The notes beneath the pieces were generated by a model. It saw nothing but the letters and a program-made list of their open reading frames with translations, searched no databases and was not told the DNA's origin. DNA of 64,000 nucleotides. Source: Caulobacter endophyticus. GTDB taxonomy: Bacteria; Pseudomonadota; Alphaproteobacteria; Caulobacterales; Caulobacteraceae. The stretch covers positions 182,189-246,188 of the forward strand of contig NZ_JARQWV010000006.1 of NCBI RefSeq assembly GCF_029543245.1, read 5' to 3'. Shown piece after piece: positions 1 through 9,101 of this stretch; positions within the stretch are counted from its first letter, which is position 1, and every line of letters begins with the position of its first letter. Made by a program: the position numbers and the translations under genes.

Positions 1-36
1 AAGGGCCCGCCGCTTTCGCGACGGGCCCTTTTCCTT
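1..36. terminator. Rho-independent terminator hairpin at window edge
   Basis: A near-perfect stem (AAGGGCCCG... paired with ...CGGGCCCTT) closes on a short TTTC loop and is followed on the plus strand by TTTTCCTT. It would end a plus-strand transcript entering from outside the window. It also lies just past the gatB stop on the minus strand, so it may work in both directions. What lies to the left cannot be seen. Confidence 0.7.
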
Positions 37-86
37 GTTCACCAAACTCCTCCCCCATAGCGAAGCGTGCGGGGGAGGAACCCCAA

Positions 87-1583
87 TCAGAGACCCAGCT
101 TGGCCTTCAGCAGGTCGTTGACCGTGCCCGGGTTGGCCTTGCCGCCGGTGGCCTTCATGACCTGGCCGACGAACCAGCCGATGGCCTGGGGCTTGTCCTT
201 CACGGCCGCGGCCTTGTCGGGGTTGGCGCCGATCAGCTCGTCGATCGCCGCCTCGATGGCGCCGGTGTCGTTGATCTGCACTAGGCCCCGCTTCTCGACG
301 ATCTCCGCAGGACGGCCTTCGCCGGCCCACATGTGCTCGAACACTTCCTTGGCGATCTTCGAGCTGATCGTGCCGTTCTCGATCAGCTCGACCAGCTGGG
401 CGATGTCCGACGAGGGCAGCGGCGAGTCCGGGAACGCCGTGCCGGCGGCCGACAGCTTGGCCAGCAGCTCGTTCGTCACCCAGTTGGCCACCAGCTTGGC
501 GTCGCGACCCTTGGCGGCGGCTTCGAAGTAGTCGGCGCGCTCGGCGTCGATGATCAGCACGCCGGCGTCGTAGGCCGAGAGGCCGTACTCGCTCTGCAGG
601 CGCGCCTTCTTGGCGTCCGGCAGCTCCGGCAGCGTGGTCTCGATCTCCTTCACCCAGGCCGGGTCCAGCACCAGCGGCAGCAGGTCCGGATCGGGGAAGT
701 AGCGGTAGTCGTGCGCCTCTTCCTTCGAACGCATCGAGCGGGTCTCGCCCTTGGTCGGGTCGAACAGGCGGGTCTCCTGGTCGATCACGCCGCCGTCTTC
801 CAGGATCTCGATCTGGCGACGGGCTTCGTACTCGATCGCCTGCTGGATGTAGCGATACGAGTTGACGTTCTTGATCTCGCAGCGCGTGCCCAGGTGCTTG
901 AAGCTGCCGGTCTCGCGGAACTTCTCGTAGTCGCCCGGACGGCAGACCGACACGTTGACGTCGGCGCGAAGGTTCCCCTTCTCCATGTCGCCGTCGCAGG
1001 TGCCCAGATAGACCAGGATCGTCCGCAGCTTCTTCACGTAAGCGGCGGCCTCTTCCGAGGTGCGCATGTCGGGCTTGGAGACGATCTCCATCAGCGCCGT
1101 GCCCGCGCGGTTCAGGTCCACATAGGTGGCGTTCGGGTCCTGGTCGTGCAGCGACTTGCCGGCGTCCTGTTCCAGGTGCAGGCGCTCGATGCGCACGTCG
1201 AAGGTCGTGCCGTCGTCGCGCTCGACCACCACCACGCCCTCGCCGACGATCGGCTGGTCGAACTGGCTGATCTGATAGCCCTGCGGCAGGTCGGGATAGA
1301 AGTAGTTCTTGCGGTCGAAGCGGCTCTTCAGGTTGATCTGCGCCTTCAGGCCCAGGCCCGTCTTCACCGCCTGCTCGACGCAGAAGCGGTTCAGCACCGG
1401 CAGCATGCCCGGCATGGCCGCGTCCACGAGGCTGACCTGCTCGTTGGGACCGGCGCCGAAGCCGACGGCGGCGCCCGAGAACAGCTTGGACTTGCTGGCC
1501 ACCTGGGCGTGAACCTCGAGGCCCAGCACAATTTCCCAGTCGCCGGTGCGACCCTTGATCGTCTTGGAAGCAGCTTCGGTCAT
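87..1583 (-). CDS. gatB: Asp-tRNA(Asn)/Glu-tRNA(Gln) amidotransferase subunit B
   Basis: GatB is the tRNA-binding and kinase-like subunit of the cytoplasmic GatCAB complex. The complex converts Glu-tRNA(Gln), and in many bacteria Asp-tRNA(Asn), to the amide form using glutamine. The 498-residue product has the expected length. The N-terminal catalytic core shows LGLEVHAQ, the [20 protein letters not shown] region and the [14 protein letters not shown] motif; the helical and YqeY-like tail ends in [18 protein letters not shown], typical of the family. The ATG start has GGAGG about 10 nt upstream. gatA and gatC are not in the 5' neighbourhood seen here, because the upstream side is occupied by an accessory insert. 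An essential housekeeping gene is expected. Confidence 0.97.
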   Translation of the reverse strand: MTEAASKTIKGRTGDWEIVLGLEVHAQVASKSKLFSGAAVGFGAGPNEQVSLVDAAMPGMLPVLNRFCVEQAVKTGLGLKAQINLKSRFDRKNYFYPDLPQGYQISQFDQPIVGEGVVVVERDDGTTFDVRIERLHLEQDAGKSLHDQDPNATYVDLNRAGTALMEIVSKPDMRTSEEAAAYVKKLRTILVYLGTCDGDMEKGNLRADVNVSVCRPGDYEKFRETGSFKHLGTRCEIKNVNSYRYIQQAIEYEARRQIEILEDGGVIDQETRLFDPTKGETRSMRSKEEAHDYRYFPDPDLLPLVLDPAWVKEIETTLPELPDAKKARLQSEYGLSAYDAGVLIIDAERADYFEAAAKGRDAKLVANWVTNELLAKLSAAGTAFPDSPLPSSDIAQLVELIENGTISSKIAKEVFEHMWAGEGRPAEIVEKRGLVQINDTGAIEAAIDELIGANPDKAAAVKDKPQAIGWFVGQVMKATGGKANPGTVNDLLKAKLGL

Positions 1584-1930
1584 GTCTCTTGTCCTCCCTC
1601 CGTCGCCGGAAGGCCGGTTAGCGCGGGCGGCGAAGCAGGCCTCGCCGTGTCAGGGTTCCTCATGCACCGTGGGGGTCGGGGAGCGCAAGGCTGGCGGGGT
1701 GGTTTGTTGAGGGGGAAGTAGGCGTTGGAAACTTCGCTCCGGCCTCATGTGATTTCGCCCTATCGAGAGAAACCGCAGACTGCACCTCCAATCCCCGACA
1801 GAGGGTGACGGCAACAGATAGCCAGCCAAGACGACATAAACCGAGCACAATGGCGATACTTGCTACAAAGTTGTGGAATTCTAGGCAGAGTTGCGCTTTC
1901 ACAAGCACACCTCGGGGGGACGCTGCTGAA
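1584..1930. other. Intergenic region, gatB promoter side and left edge of accessory insert
   Basis: This 347-nt stretch separates gatB (leftward) from the accessory pair (rightward). The first ~130 nt share the GC-rich character of the chromosome; from about 1740 the sequence becomes AT-richer. The reading frame of the next gene is open from a GTG at 1805, so that gene might start there or at ATG 1850. No convincing terminator, tRNA or direct repeat marking an insertion boundary is visible. Confidence 0.4.
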
Positions 1931-2878
1931 ATGATTCCAGAAATTTCCGAATTCTCGTACGGCTTCGCGCTGACCAATGAGCTCGTTCGATGGGCGGAAC
2001 TTTCGGTAGCTCCGATCTTTCCGAGTCTCATCGAAGAAGGCGGCCCTGGCGGCGGATACGACGTTAAACTTGATCGTCCCGGCGCACCACTCTTCCTACA
2101 ATTCAAACGATCGGAATGCATGACTCGCCGTTCGGCCCGCGAGTGGAAGCTTGTGGACGACCTCGGGGGGCGACTTGGGGTGCCCTTCTATCGATTTCCC
2201 GTCACGCAATCGCTGAAATCAGATCAGCACGAACTTCTCCTGGCACTCGACACGCCCCCCAATCTCGTCTTTTACGCTGCACCACGATTTCACGAACTCA
2301 GTGAGATCAATCGGGCGTGGCAGGACGCAGCGGTAAGCGCACGGTCTGTTTTTGTCGCACCGTCCGAGATCGGATCGCTCGATGATGAACGCCACAATGT
2401 AGCTTTTGACGCAGCCCGAACCTGGATTTGCTCTGAACCACGGGAAATTCGCGCATTAACGAGCAGAGATTTACTCGAAAAAATAAAGACCGCCCTGAAT
2501 CATGACGACCGACCTCTTCGGGAAACCCTACCCGAGTTATCTGAGCGCCTCCAAAGAGCCGAAGTCCAAGGCCGAGAACGGGCCGAGGCCAAACGTCGCG
2601 CCTACGAGCGCCGACAAATGGAATTGGCCGCGCAGAAGGTGGAATTGTCGGTGGAGGCGGCGCCCATGGAGAGAGGCGACTTCCTTCGCTCGGTAAGTCG
2701 ATCGCTGATCCAAACGTCGATCGACCTCGAGGCCCTTGAAGCACCAGAACCGACACCACCGACAACTCGCCCTATGGAAGAAATTAGCCCGGAACGGCGC
2801 ACGCTGAGCCGCTTGGCCGATCAAGCAGCCAGGGTCTTCGACTCTCAACTAGTTCTCGTCCAGCCTCGAGACGAATAA
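1931..2878 (+). CDS. Unrecognised protein with PD-(D/E)xK nuclease-like signature and coiled coil
   Basis: I do not recognise a named family. Numbered from ATG 1931, the 315-residue product has E17 in a predicted helix, D44 in GGYDVKL and Q57-x-K59 in FLQFKR. This E...GxD...QxK spacing is the layout of Mrr-like PD-(D/E)xK nuclease folds. Residues ~180-235 are rich in E, R, K, Q and A and probably form a coiled coil; a Pro-rich linker and a short helical tail follow. The frame is open upstream to a GTG at 1805. ATG 1931 is chosen because MIPEISEFSYGFAL looks like a folded-domain start, but no strong ribosome site decides it. Codon use is less GC-biased than in the neighbours, which suggests transfer. 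The HEPN-like gene follows after about 40 nt, probably in one transcript. Nuclease activity is inference. Confidence 0.6.
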   Translation: MIPEISEFSYGFALTNELVRWAELSVAPIFPSLIEEGGPGGGYDVKLDRPGAPLFLQFKRSECMTRRSAREWKLVDDLGGRLGVPFYRFPVTQSLKSDQHELLLALDTPPNLVFYAAPRFHELSEINRAWQDAAVSARSVFVAPSEIGSLDDERHNVAFDAARTWICSEPREIRALTSRDLLEKIKTALNHDDRPLRETLPELSERLQRAEVQGRERAEAKRRAYERRQMELAAQKVELSVEAAPMERGDFLRSVSRSLIQTSIDLEALEAPEPTPPTTRPMEEISPERRTLSRLADQAARVFDSQLVLVQPRDE

Positions 2879-2918
2879 AGATCGCAGTCGCGCAAGTTCG
2901 CAGAGATTGATTAAAGTG

Positions 2919-3416
2919 ATGTATGAACATTGGCTCTCGGAGCGAGTGCCCAGATATAGGCAGCTCTCTACAGCAGAACGGGAGGCTGTCGCTGGCTTCC
3001 TGCACTTCTGGCCTCTCTTCGAAGGCCTTGTGCTCGACGGCTCAGCGAGCCCAGGCAAGCTTTGCGATCTGGCCGAACGGGGTGGTGAAAATCTGGGCTG
3101 GTCTCAAGCCGTTAGAGAGGCTTTGGCCCATTATCAACAACGCTATTTTCCCAACAGGGAGGCGGCGGCACGCTTTGAGTCCCTGCGCTTTCGCCGGCAC
3201 GATCGACGAGACCTCGTCGTCGCAGTGATGAGCCAAGAGGTTCGAGACCCCGCTTCCTGCACGGCTGCTGTACTTCTCATCCTCTATCGTCTGCGAAACA
3301 ATCTTTTTCATGGAGAGAAGTGGCACTACGGTCTTGAGGGCCAGCAAGCTAATTTCGACCATGCCAACCAAGTGTTGATCGAGCTCTTGGAGCATTTTTC
3401 AAGCCTGCGCCCCTGA
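2919..3416 (+). CDS. Small HEPN-like protein
   Basis: The 165-residue product carries RNNLFHG at about residues 126-132, inside a helix. This matches the R-x4-H active motif of HEPN-fold ribonucleases, and the surrounding LYRLRNNLFHGEKW pattern is common in HEPN proteins of defence and toxin modules. The rest is predicted all-helical, with no signal peptide or membrane segment. In-frame TTG 2907 and GTG 2916 lie just before ATG 2919; none has a strong Shine-Dalgarno, so translation may be coupled to the gene ending at 2878. Codon use and base composition match that partner and differ from gatB and hrpB. RNase activity, toxicity and a role with the upstream protein are inferred only from motif and synteny. 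Confidence 0.6.
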   Translation: MYEHWLSERVPRYRQLSTAEREAVAGFLHFWPLFEGLVLDGSASPGKLCDLAERGGENLGWSQAVREALAHYQQRYFPNREAAARFESLRFRRHDRRDLVVAVMSQEVRDPASCTAAVLLILYRLRNNLFHGEKWHYGLEGQQANFDHANQVLIELLEHFSSLRP

Positions 3417-3521
3417 GTGTTGCTCGGCACTGCCCCGAATTCGCCAGAACTAAGGTCAGCGGAACGGCAGCGCGACGCGTGCTCGGCTGCCGATATTAGC
3501 GCTCATGGTCATCAGCCCCCC

Positions 3522-5966
3522 TCACGTCCCCCGGGGCTTGGCCCGCGTCGTCGGCGCCGCGCTGGCCGGATCATCCGGCCACACATGCCGGGGATAGCGC
3601 CCCTTCATCTCGACCTTCACCTCGCGCCAGGAGCCTTTCCAAAAACCCGGCAGGTCCTTGGTGATCTGGATCGGACGATGGGCGGGCGACAGGAGGGCCA
3701 GGGTCAGGGGGACCTTGCCGTGGGCCACGCAGGGGTGCTCGGCCAGGCCGTAGAGCTCGCCCACCCGCACCTCGACGCGAGGACCGCCTTCCGCGCCATA
3801 GTCGATGGCGAAGGTCGAGCCGGTGGGGGCGGTGAAGCGGGCCGGGGCCTGGGCCTCGATGCGGCCCTGCATGTCCCACGGGATCAGGGTCTTGATCGCC
3901 GCCTCCAGCGTGGCCTCGTCGATGCCGGCCAGGGACGAGCGGCCGGCCAGCAGGGGTTCGAGCCACTCGTCCAGCCGCGCGACCAGGGCCGCTTCCGACA
4001 GGTCCGGCCAGGCGTCTCCGTCATTGGCGCGCAGGAAGGCCACGCGGTCGAGCAGCCCCCTGCCCCGCTCGCCCAGCTTCAGGGCTGACAGGCCGTCGCT
4101 GCGCACCTGGTCGGCCAGGGCCCCGGCGATCAGGGCCGGGTCGGGCTTTTCGATGGTCTTCTCGTCGATGACGAGCTTGCCCAGGCGCAGCAGGCGCTTG
4201 GCGCGCAGCTTGCCGCCGCCGCTGGTCTCCAGCCGGTCTTCCGCCACCAGCCGGTCGGCGAAGGCGGCGCGCAGGGCTTCTTCGTCCAGCGGGGCGGCCA
4301 GCAGGATGCGGTCGCGGGCGTCGCCGCCGCCCAGTTCGCCGACGGCCAGCCAGGTCTCACGGGCTAGGGCGTCGGTCGGCTCCAGATAGACGCCGCGGCC
4401 GCTGGCCAGCTGGTACTCGCCAGGCTTGCCGCGCGCGCGGGCCACCCGCTCGGGATAGGCCTCGGCCAGCAGCAGGGCGTCGTCCAGGGGCTCGGCGCCG
4501 CTCGGCTTACCCGCCTGCCGCGACCAGCGCTCGGCCAGGGCGCGGGCGTCGCGGGCCCTCGGCGTACGGTCCCGCCCAAAGCCCTCCAGCCGGCCGCGCA
4601 GGTCGACGCCTCGGCCGCCAAGCCCCTGCTCGCTGAGCACGGCGGCGATCTCGGCGGCGCGGTGCGCCTGTCCGCTGGCGGCGGCGCGGGCGACCATGTG
4701 GGCCAGACGCGGGGCCAGAGGCATGTTCGACAGCGCCTTGCCGTGCGCGGTCAGCCCGCCATTGGCGTCCAGCGCCTGCAAGCGGTTCAGCAGCGACCGC
4801 GCCTCGCTGAAGGCCGCGCGCGGCGGCGGGTCGAGGAAGGCCAAGCCTTCCGCATCCTTGGCGCCCCAGCGGGCGAGATCCAGGGCTAGGCGCGACAGGT
4901 CGGCCTCGAGGATCTCGGGCCGGGCGAAAGCGGGCAGCGCGCGGGTCTCGGGCTCGTCCCACAGGCGGTAGCAGACGCCCGGCTCGGTGCGGCCGGCGCG
5001 CCCCCGGCGCTGGTCGGCGGCGGCGCGGGCCACGCGCACGGTCTCCAGCCGGGTCAGGCCGCTGGAAGAATCGAAGCGCGGCACGCGCGACAGGCCGGCG
5101 TCGATGACGACGCGCACACCCTCGATGGTCAGGCTGGTCTCGGCGATCGAGGTGGCCAGCACCACCTTGCGGCGGCCTGCGGGCGTGGGCTGCACCGCGC
5201 GGTCCTGTTCGGCCGGTTCCAGCGCGCCATATAAAGGAGCAAGATCGACGTCCGGCCGGCGCAGGCGTTCGGCTAGCCAGCTCTCGGCCCGGCGGATCTC
5301 GCCCTGGCCCGGCAGGAAGACCAGGATCGAGCCGCTTTCCTCGGCCAGCGCCCGCTCGACGGCGCGCCCGACCCGCTCCTCAAGGCGCTGGCGGTCGTCG
5401 CGGCCCAGATAGCGGGTCTCGACCGGGAACATCCGGCCCTCGCTCTCCACCACCGGCGCATCACCCAGCAGGGCAGAGACGCGGGCCCCGTCCAGCGTGG
5501 CCGACATCACCAGGATCTTGAGGTCATCGCGCAGCAGGCCCTGCGCATCCCGGGCCAGGGCCAGGCCCAGGTCAGCGTCCAGGCTGCGCTCGTGGAACTC
5601 GTCGAAGATCACGCAGGCCACGCCGTCCAGGCCCGGGTCGTCGAGAATCATCCGGGTAAAGACGCCCTCGGTGACCACTTCCACCCGCGTTCTGGCCGAC
5701 ACCTTGGACTGCAACCGCACGCGGAAACCGACCGTGTCGCCGACGCTTTCGCCCAGGGTCTGGGCCATGCGCGAGGCGGCGGCCCGGGCGGCCAGCCGGC
5801 GAGGCTCCAGCATGACGATCTTGCCGCCACCGACCCATGCTTCCTCCAGCAGGGCCAAGGGAACAGCTGTGGTTTTGCCCGCGCCGGGCGGGGCCACGAG
5901 AACGGCGGTCTCGCGTTCGGACAAGGCGCCTTTGAGCGCGGGAATGGCCTGAAAAATGGGCAGCAT
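3522..5966 (-). CDS. hrpB: ATP-dependent RNA helicase HrpB
   Basis: This is a DEAH/RHA-type helicase of the HrpB family; the cellular role of HrpB is poorly defined. Walker A (APPGAGKTTAVPL), the motif II variant DEFHER, motif III SATLDG and motif VI QRRGRAGR are all present, followed by the HA2-like region and the long HrpB-specific C-terminal domain (FTAPTGSTFAIDYG). The product is about 814 residues from ATG 5966 (MLPIFQAIPALK), the usual family length. The frame is open 12 codons further upstream to 6002, but MLPIF fits the family start. It is transcribed leftward and ends about 105 nt from the accessory pair, convergent with it. Confidence 0.93.
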   Translation of the reverse strand: MLPIFQAIPALKGALSERETAVLVAPPGAGKTTAVPLALLEEAWVGGGKIVMLEPRRLAARAAASRMAQTLGESVGDTVGFRVRLQSKVSARTRVEVVTEGVFTRMILDDPGLDGVACVIFDEFHERSLDADLGLALARDAQGLLRDDLKILVMSATLDGARVSALLGDAPVVESEGRMFPVETRYLGRDDRQRLEERVGRAVERALAEESGSILVFLPGQGEIRRAESWLAERLRRPDVDLAPLYGALEPAEQDRAVQPTPAGRRKVVLATSIAETSLTIEGVRVVIDAGLSRVPRFDSSSGLTRLETVRVARAAADQRRGRAGRTEPGVCYRLWDEPETRALPAFARPEILEADLSRLALDLARWGAKDAEGLAFLDPPPRAAFSEARSLLNRLQALDANGGLTAHGKALSNMPLAPRLAHMVARAAASGQAHRAAEIAAVLSEQGLGGRGVDLRGRLEGFGRDRTPRARDARALAERWSRQAGKPSGAEPLDDALLLAEAYPERVARARGKPGEYQLASGRGVYLEPTDALARETWLAVGELGGGDARDRILLAAPLDEEALRAAFADRLVAEDRLETSGGGKLRAKRLLRLGKLVIDEKTIEKPDPALIAGALADQVRSDGLSALKLGERGRGLLDRVAFLRANDGDAWPDLSEAALVARLDEWLEPLLAGRSSLAGIDEATLEAAIKTLIPWDMQGRIEAQAPARFTAPTGSTFAIDYGAEGGPRVEVRVGELYGLAEHPCVAHGKVPLTLALLSPAHRPIQITKDLPGFWKGSWREVKVEMKGRYPRHVWPDDPASAAPTTRAKPRGT

Positions 5967-6147
5967 CGCGCCGCCTTTAGCTGGGCTGGGGATCAACGCC
6001 AAGCAGGACTGGACTAGCCTAAGGTGTGGAGAACATTTACGCGCTTCGGCGGCGCGGCCTTGACCCCATGCTCATAAACGGGTCACCGTCCGCAAAATTT
6101 TCCAAAGGCGACCCCCGGGGGGGAGTCTTGCCTATCCAGGAGGAACT

Positions 6148-7764
6148 ATGTGGCGCGTTAAATCGCTTGATGCGATCCTTGCGACGGCTGAGAAAAAATC
6201 CCTTCATCGCTCGCTCGGACCGGTCCAGCTGACGCTGCTGGGGGTGGGCGCCATCATCGGTACGGGGATCTTCGTCCTGACCGCCGCCGCCGCCCAGAAG
6301 GCCGGCCCCGGCATGATGTGGAGCTTCGTGATCGCCGGCGCCGTCTGCGCCATCGCCGCGCTCTGCTACTCCGAACTGGCCTCGATGGTTCCCGTCTCGG
6401 GCTCGGCCTACACCTATTCCTACGCCGTGATGGGCGAGCCGCTGGCCTGGATGGTCGGCTGGGCGCTGATCCTCGAATACGCTGTCGCCGCCAGCGCCGT
6501 GTCGGCCGGCTGGTCCGGCTACTTCCTCGGCCTGATCGAGAACGCGCTGGGCTTCCAGTGGCCCGCCCTGTTCAAGGCCGGCCCGGCCTGGTCGATGAAC
6601 GGCTTCATCCCGGTCGCCGACTTCAGCGCCGGCATCGTCAACGTGCCCGCCATCATCGTGGCCCTGTCGGTCACCGCCCTGCTGGTCGTCGGCACCACCG
6701 AGAGCGCCCGCGTCAACGCCGTGCTCGTGGCCATCAAGGTCACCGCCCTGACCGCCTTCATCGTGCTGACCATCCCGGTCCTGAAGAGCGGCAACTTCTC
6801 GCCCTTCGCCCCCAACGGCTGGTTCGGTCCGGAAGGCACCAGCGGCATGGGGATCGTCGGCGCCGCCGCCTCGATCTTCTTCGCCTATGTCGGCTTCGAC
6901 GCCGTGTCGACCGCCGCCGAAGAGACCAAGAACCCGCAGCGCAACGTGCCGATCGGCCTGATCGGCAGCCTGGCGCTCTGCACCATCTTCTACCTGCTGG
7001 TGGCCGCCGGCGCGATCGGCGCCATCGGCGCCCAGCCGGTGTTCGGCGCCGACGGCTCGGCCGTCCAGCCCGGCTCGGCCGCTTTCCAGGCCGCCTGCTC
7101 GCTGGCCGACAACAGCGGCCGTCTGGTCTGCTCGAACGAAGCCCTCGCCCACGTCCTGCGCGAGATCAACTGGCCGGTGGTCGGCAACGCCCTGGGCCTG
7201 GCCGCCAACCTGGCCCTGCCCTCGGTCATCCTGATGATGATCTACGGCCAGACCCGCATCTTCTTCGTCATGGCCCGCGACGGCCTGCTGCCGGAGAAGC
7301 TCGCCACCATCCACCCGAAGTTCAAGACGCCCTACATCGTGACCATCGTCACGGGCATCTTCGTCGCCATCGCCGCCGCCTTCTTCCCGGTCGGCCAGCT
7401 GGCCGACATCTCGAACTCGGGCACCCTGTTCGCCTTCTTCATGGTGGCGATCGCGGTGATGGTGCTGCGCGTGAAGGATCCGAACCGTCCGCGTCCGTTC
7501 AAGACCCCGCTGGTGTGGGTGGTCGGTCCGCTGGCCATGGTCGGCTGCGCGGCCCTCTACTTCAACCTGCCGGCCGAAGCCATGCTGGTGCTGCCGATCT
7601 GGGGCGCCATCGGCCTGGTGATCTACCTGGCCTACGGCATCCGCAAGAGCCATCTGGCCCGCGGCCTGGTCGAGGTTCCGGAACTGGCCGCCGACGCGCC
7701 GGCCGGCCCCGTGCCGCCGATGCCGGGCGCCCCGGCCCCGGGCTCGCCCGAGGAACGGTCTTGA
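6148..7764 (+). CDS. APC-family amino acid permease (cationic amino acid transporter type)
   Basis: This inner-membrane secondary transporter of the APC superfamily resembles the CAT/YhdG group. The N-terminal GVGAIIGTGIFVLTA motif is the family substrate-binding signature, and about 12 hydrophobic segments follow. The consensus FAYVGFDAVSTAAEETKNP sits in the sixth-seventh segment region. A short Pro/Ala-rich cytoplasmic tail ends the 538-residue protein. AGGAGG at 6138-6143 precedes ATG 6148 by 4 nt, a strong start. A rho-independent terminator follows, so it is probably monocistronic. The substrate cannot be told from sequence. Confidence 0.9.
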   Translation: MWRVKSLDAILATAEKKSLHRSLGPVQLTLLGVGAIIGTGIFVLTAAAAQKAGPGMMWSFVIAGAVCAIAALCYSELASMVPVSGSAYTYSYAVMGEPLAWMVGWALILEYAVAASAVSAGWSGYFLGLIENALGFQWPALFKAGPAWSMNGFIPVADFSAGIVNVPAIIVALSVTALLVVGTTESARVNAVLVAIKVTALTAFIVLTIPVLKSGNFSPFAPNGWFGPEGTSGMGIVGAAASIFFAYVGFDAVSTAAEETKNPQRNVPIGLIGSLALCTIFYLLVAAGAIGAIGAQPVFGADGSAVQPGSAAFQAACSLADNSGRLVCSNEALAHVLREINWPVVGNALGLAANLALPSVILMMIYGQTRIFFVMARDGLLPEKLATIHPKFKTPYIVTIVTGIFVAIAAAFFPVGQLADISNSGTLFAFFMVAIAVMVLRVKDPNRPRPFKTPLVWVVGPLAMVGCAALYFNLPAEAMLVLPIWGAIGLVIYLAYGIRKSHLARGLVEVPELAADAPAGPVPPMPGAPAPGSPEERS

Positions 7765-7790
7765 TCTTGGGGACGTAGTCTCTAGTTCAG

Positions 7791-7822
7791 ACGGGCGGGA
7801 ACTTCGGTTCCCGCCCGTTTTC
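7791..7822 (+). terminator. Rho-independent terminator of the permease gene
   Basis: ACGGGCGGGAAC and GTTCCCGCCCGT form a perfect stem around a TTCG tetraloop, followed by TTTTCG. It sits between the permease stop at 7764 and the TTG start of the next gene at 7839. Confidence 0.9.
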
Positions 7823-7838
7823 GTTTGGAGCCGACACC

Positions 7839-8549
7839 TTGACCACCCCGTCGCCCATCAGCGCCGTCATCGCCCCGGTCACGCCGCTGCAGCAGAACTG
7901 CACGATCGTGTGGTGCTCCAAGACTAAGAAGGCCGCGATCATCGATCCGGGCGGCGAGGTCGACCGCCTGCTGCGCGCGCTGAAGGACCAGGGCCTGACG
8001 CTCGAGAAGATCTGGATCACCCACGGCCACATGGACCATGCCGGCGGCGCGGCCGAGCTGAAGGCCAAGACCGGCGTCCCGATCGAAGGCCCGCACAAGG
8101 ACGACCAGTTCTGGATCGACCGCATCCAGGAGAGCGGCGAGATGTACGGCATGCCCGAGGCCCGCATCTTCGTGCCCGACCGCTGGCTGGAGGACGGCGA
8201 CGTCGTCACCCTGGGCGATACGCAGTTCGAGGTGCTGCACTGCCCGGGCCACACGCCGGGCCACGTGGTGTTCTTCCACCGCGAGACGAAATTCGCCCAG
8301 GTCGGCGACGTGCTGTTCCAGGGCTCGATCGGGCGTACGGACTTCCCGCGCGGGAACCACCAGGACCTGATCGACGCCATCACCGGCAAGCTGTGGCCGC
8401 TGGGCGACGACATCCGCTTCGTGCCGGGCCATGGCCCGATGTCGAGCTTCGGCGCCGAGCGCCGCACCAATCCCTTCGTCGGCGACCGCGCCGTGGCGGC
8501 CATGAAGGGGCCCGGCTACACGGCTCCGGTGAACCGCTCGCCGGGGTGA
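7839..8549 (+). CDS. Metallo-beta-lactamase fold hydrolase (glyoxalase II-like)
   Basis: This is a cytoplasmic metallo-hydrolase of the glyoxalase II/YcbL type. The metal-binding signature THGHMDHAGG lies near residue 63, with later ligands in CPGHTPGHVVF, VGDVLFQGSIGRTDFP and VPGHGP, in family order. These proteins usually bind two Zn or Fe ions and hydrolyse thioesters or related bonds; the substrate is not determined. The TTG start is supported by GGAG about 10 nt upstream and by the lack of an earlier in-frame start after the terminator. The 236-residue length is normal. It converges with the EF-hand gene, leaving 7 nt between the stops. Confidence 0.9.
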   Translation: MTTPSPISAVIAPVTPLQQNCTIVWCSKTKKAAIIDPGGEVDRLLRALKDQGLTLEKIWITHGHMDHAGGAAELKAKTGVPIEGPHKDDQFWIDRIQESGEMYGMPEARIFVPDRWLEDGDVVTLGDTQFEVLHCPGHTPGHVVFFHRETKFAQVGDVLFQGSIGRTDFPRGNHQDLIDAITGKLWPLGDDIRFVPGHGPMSSFGAERRTNPFVGDRAVAAMKGPGYTAPVNRSPG

Positions 8550-8556
8550 CCGGTCC

Positions 8557-8997
8557 TTACTGACGCGGCGGTGGGCCGCCGGGGGGGCCCATGCGGAACT
8601 CGTCGCCGGTCAGCTTGCCGTCGCCGTCCTTGTCGGCGGCGGTGAACTGGGCGCGGCTGGCGGCCAGGGCCTCGTCCTTGGTGATCCTGCCGTCCTTGTC
8701 GGCGTCCTGCGCGGCCAGTTGGGCCAGCATCCGGCCGCCGAAGCCGCCGCCGGGACCGCCCTGCCCTTCGCGCTGGGCGAAGCGCTGCTTGATCGCCTCG
8801 AGCTCGGCCGCGTCGATCACGCCGTCCTTGTTGGCGTCCATGCGCTCGAAGCGCTGAAGGGCCGAGGCCTCGTACTCGGCGGCGGTGACCACGCCGTCGC
8901 CGTCGGCGTCCGGGCCGCGCATGCCCGGGCCTGGCTGGGCATGCGCGGCGGCTCCGAGCAGGGACAATCCGAGGACGGCGGAAACGAGTCGGTTCAT
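8557..8997 (-). CDS. Secreted EF-hand calcium-binding protein
   Basis: The 146-residue protein has an N-terminal signal peptide ending near AAAHAQ and four EF-hand loops: DADGDGVVTAAE, DANKDGVIDAAE, DADKDGRITKDE and DKDGDGKLTGDE. Each loop keeps Asp/Asn at positions 1, 3 and 5 and Glu at 12, so calcium binding is likely. A Gly/Pro-rich linker (GQGGPGGGFGG) divides the two pairs. It is probably periplasmic. It is transcribed divergently from the response regulator at 9102, sharing a 104-nt promoter region, and a second EF-hand protein lies on the far side of the kinase. A calcium-sensing or buffering role tied to that two-component system is inference. Confidence 0.88.
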   Translation of the reverse strand: MNRLVSAVLGLSLLGAAAHAQPGPGMRGPDADGDGVVTAAEYEASALQRFERMDANKDGVIDAAELEAIKQRFAQREGQGGPGGGFGGRMLAQLAAQDADKDGRITKDEALAASRAQFTAADKDGDGKLTGDEFRMGPPGGPPPRQ

Positions 8998-9101
8998 GGA
9001 GGCGCTCCGTGGCGATTTGACGCTAGGGGGCCACGATCAGGTTGCGCGCCTGTTGCAAGCGTGAAATCTGACGGTGACAGGGGCATGAAAGGACCATCGG
9101 C

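Noticed and set aside
6059..6147. TTGACC with a downstream AT-rich box as a promoter for the amino-acid permease
   Set aside because: No -10-like element lies at a proper distance; the real promoter cannot be placed from sequence.
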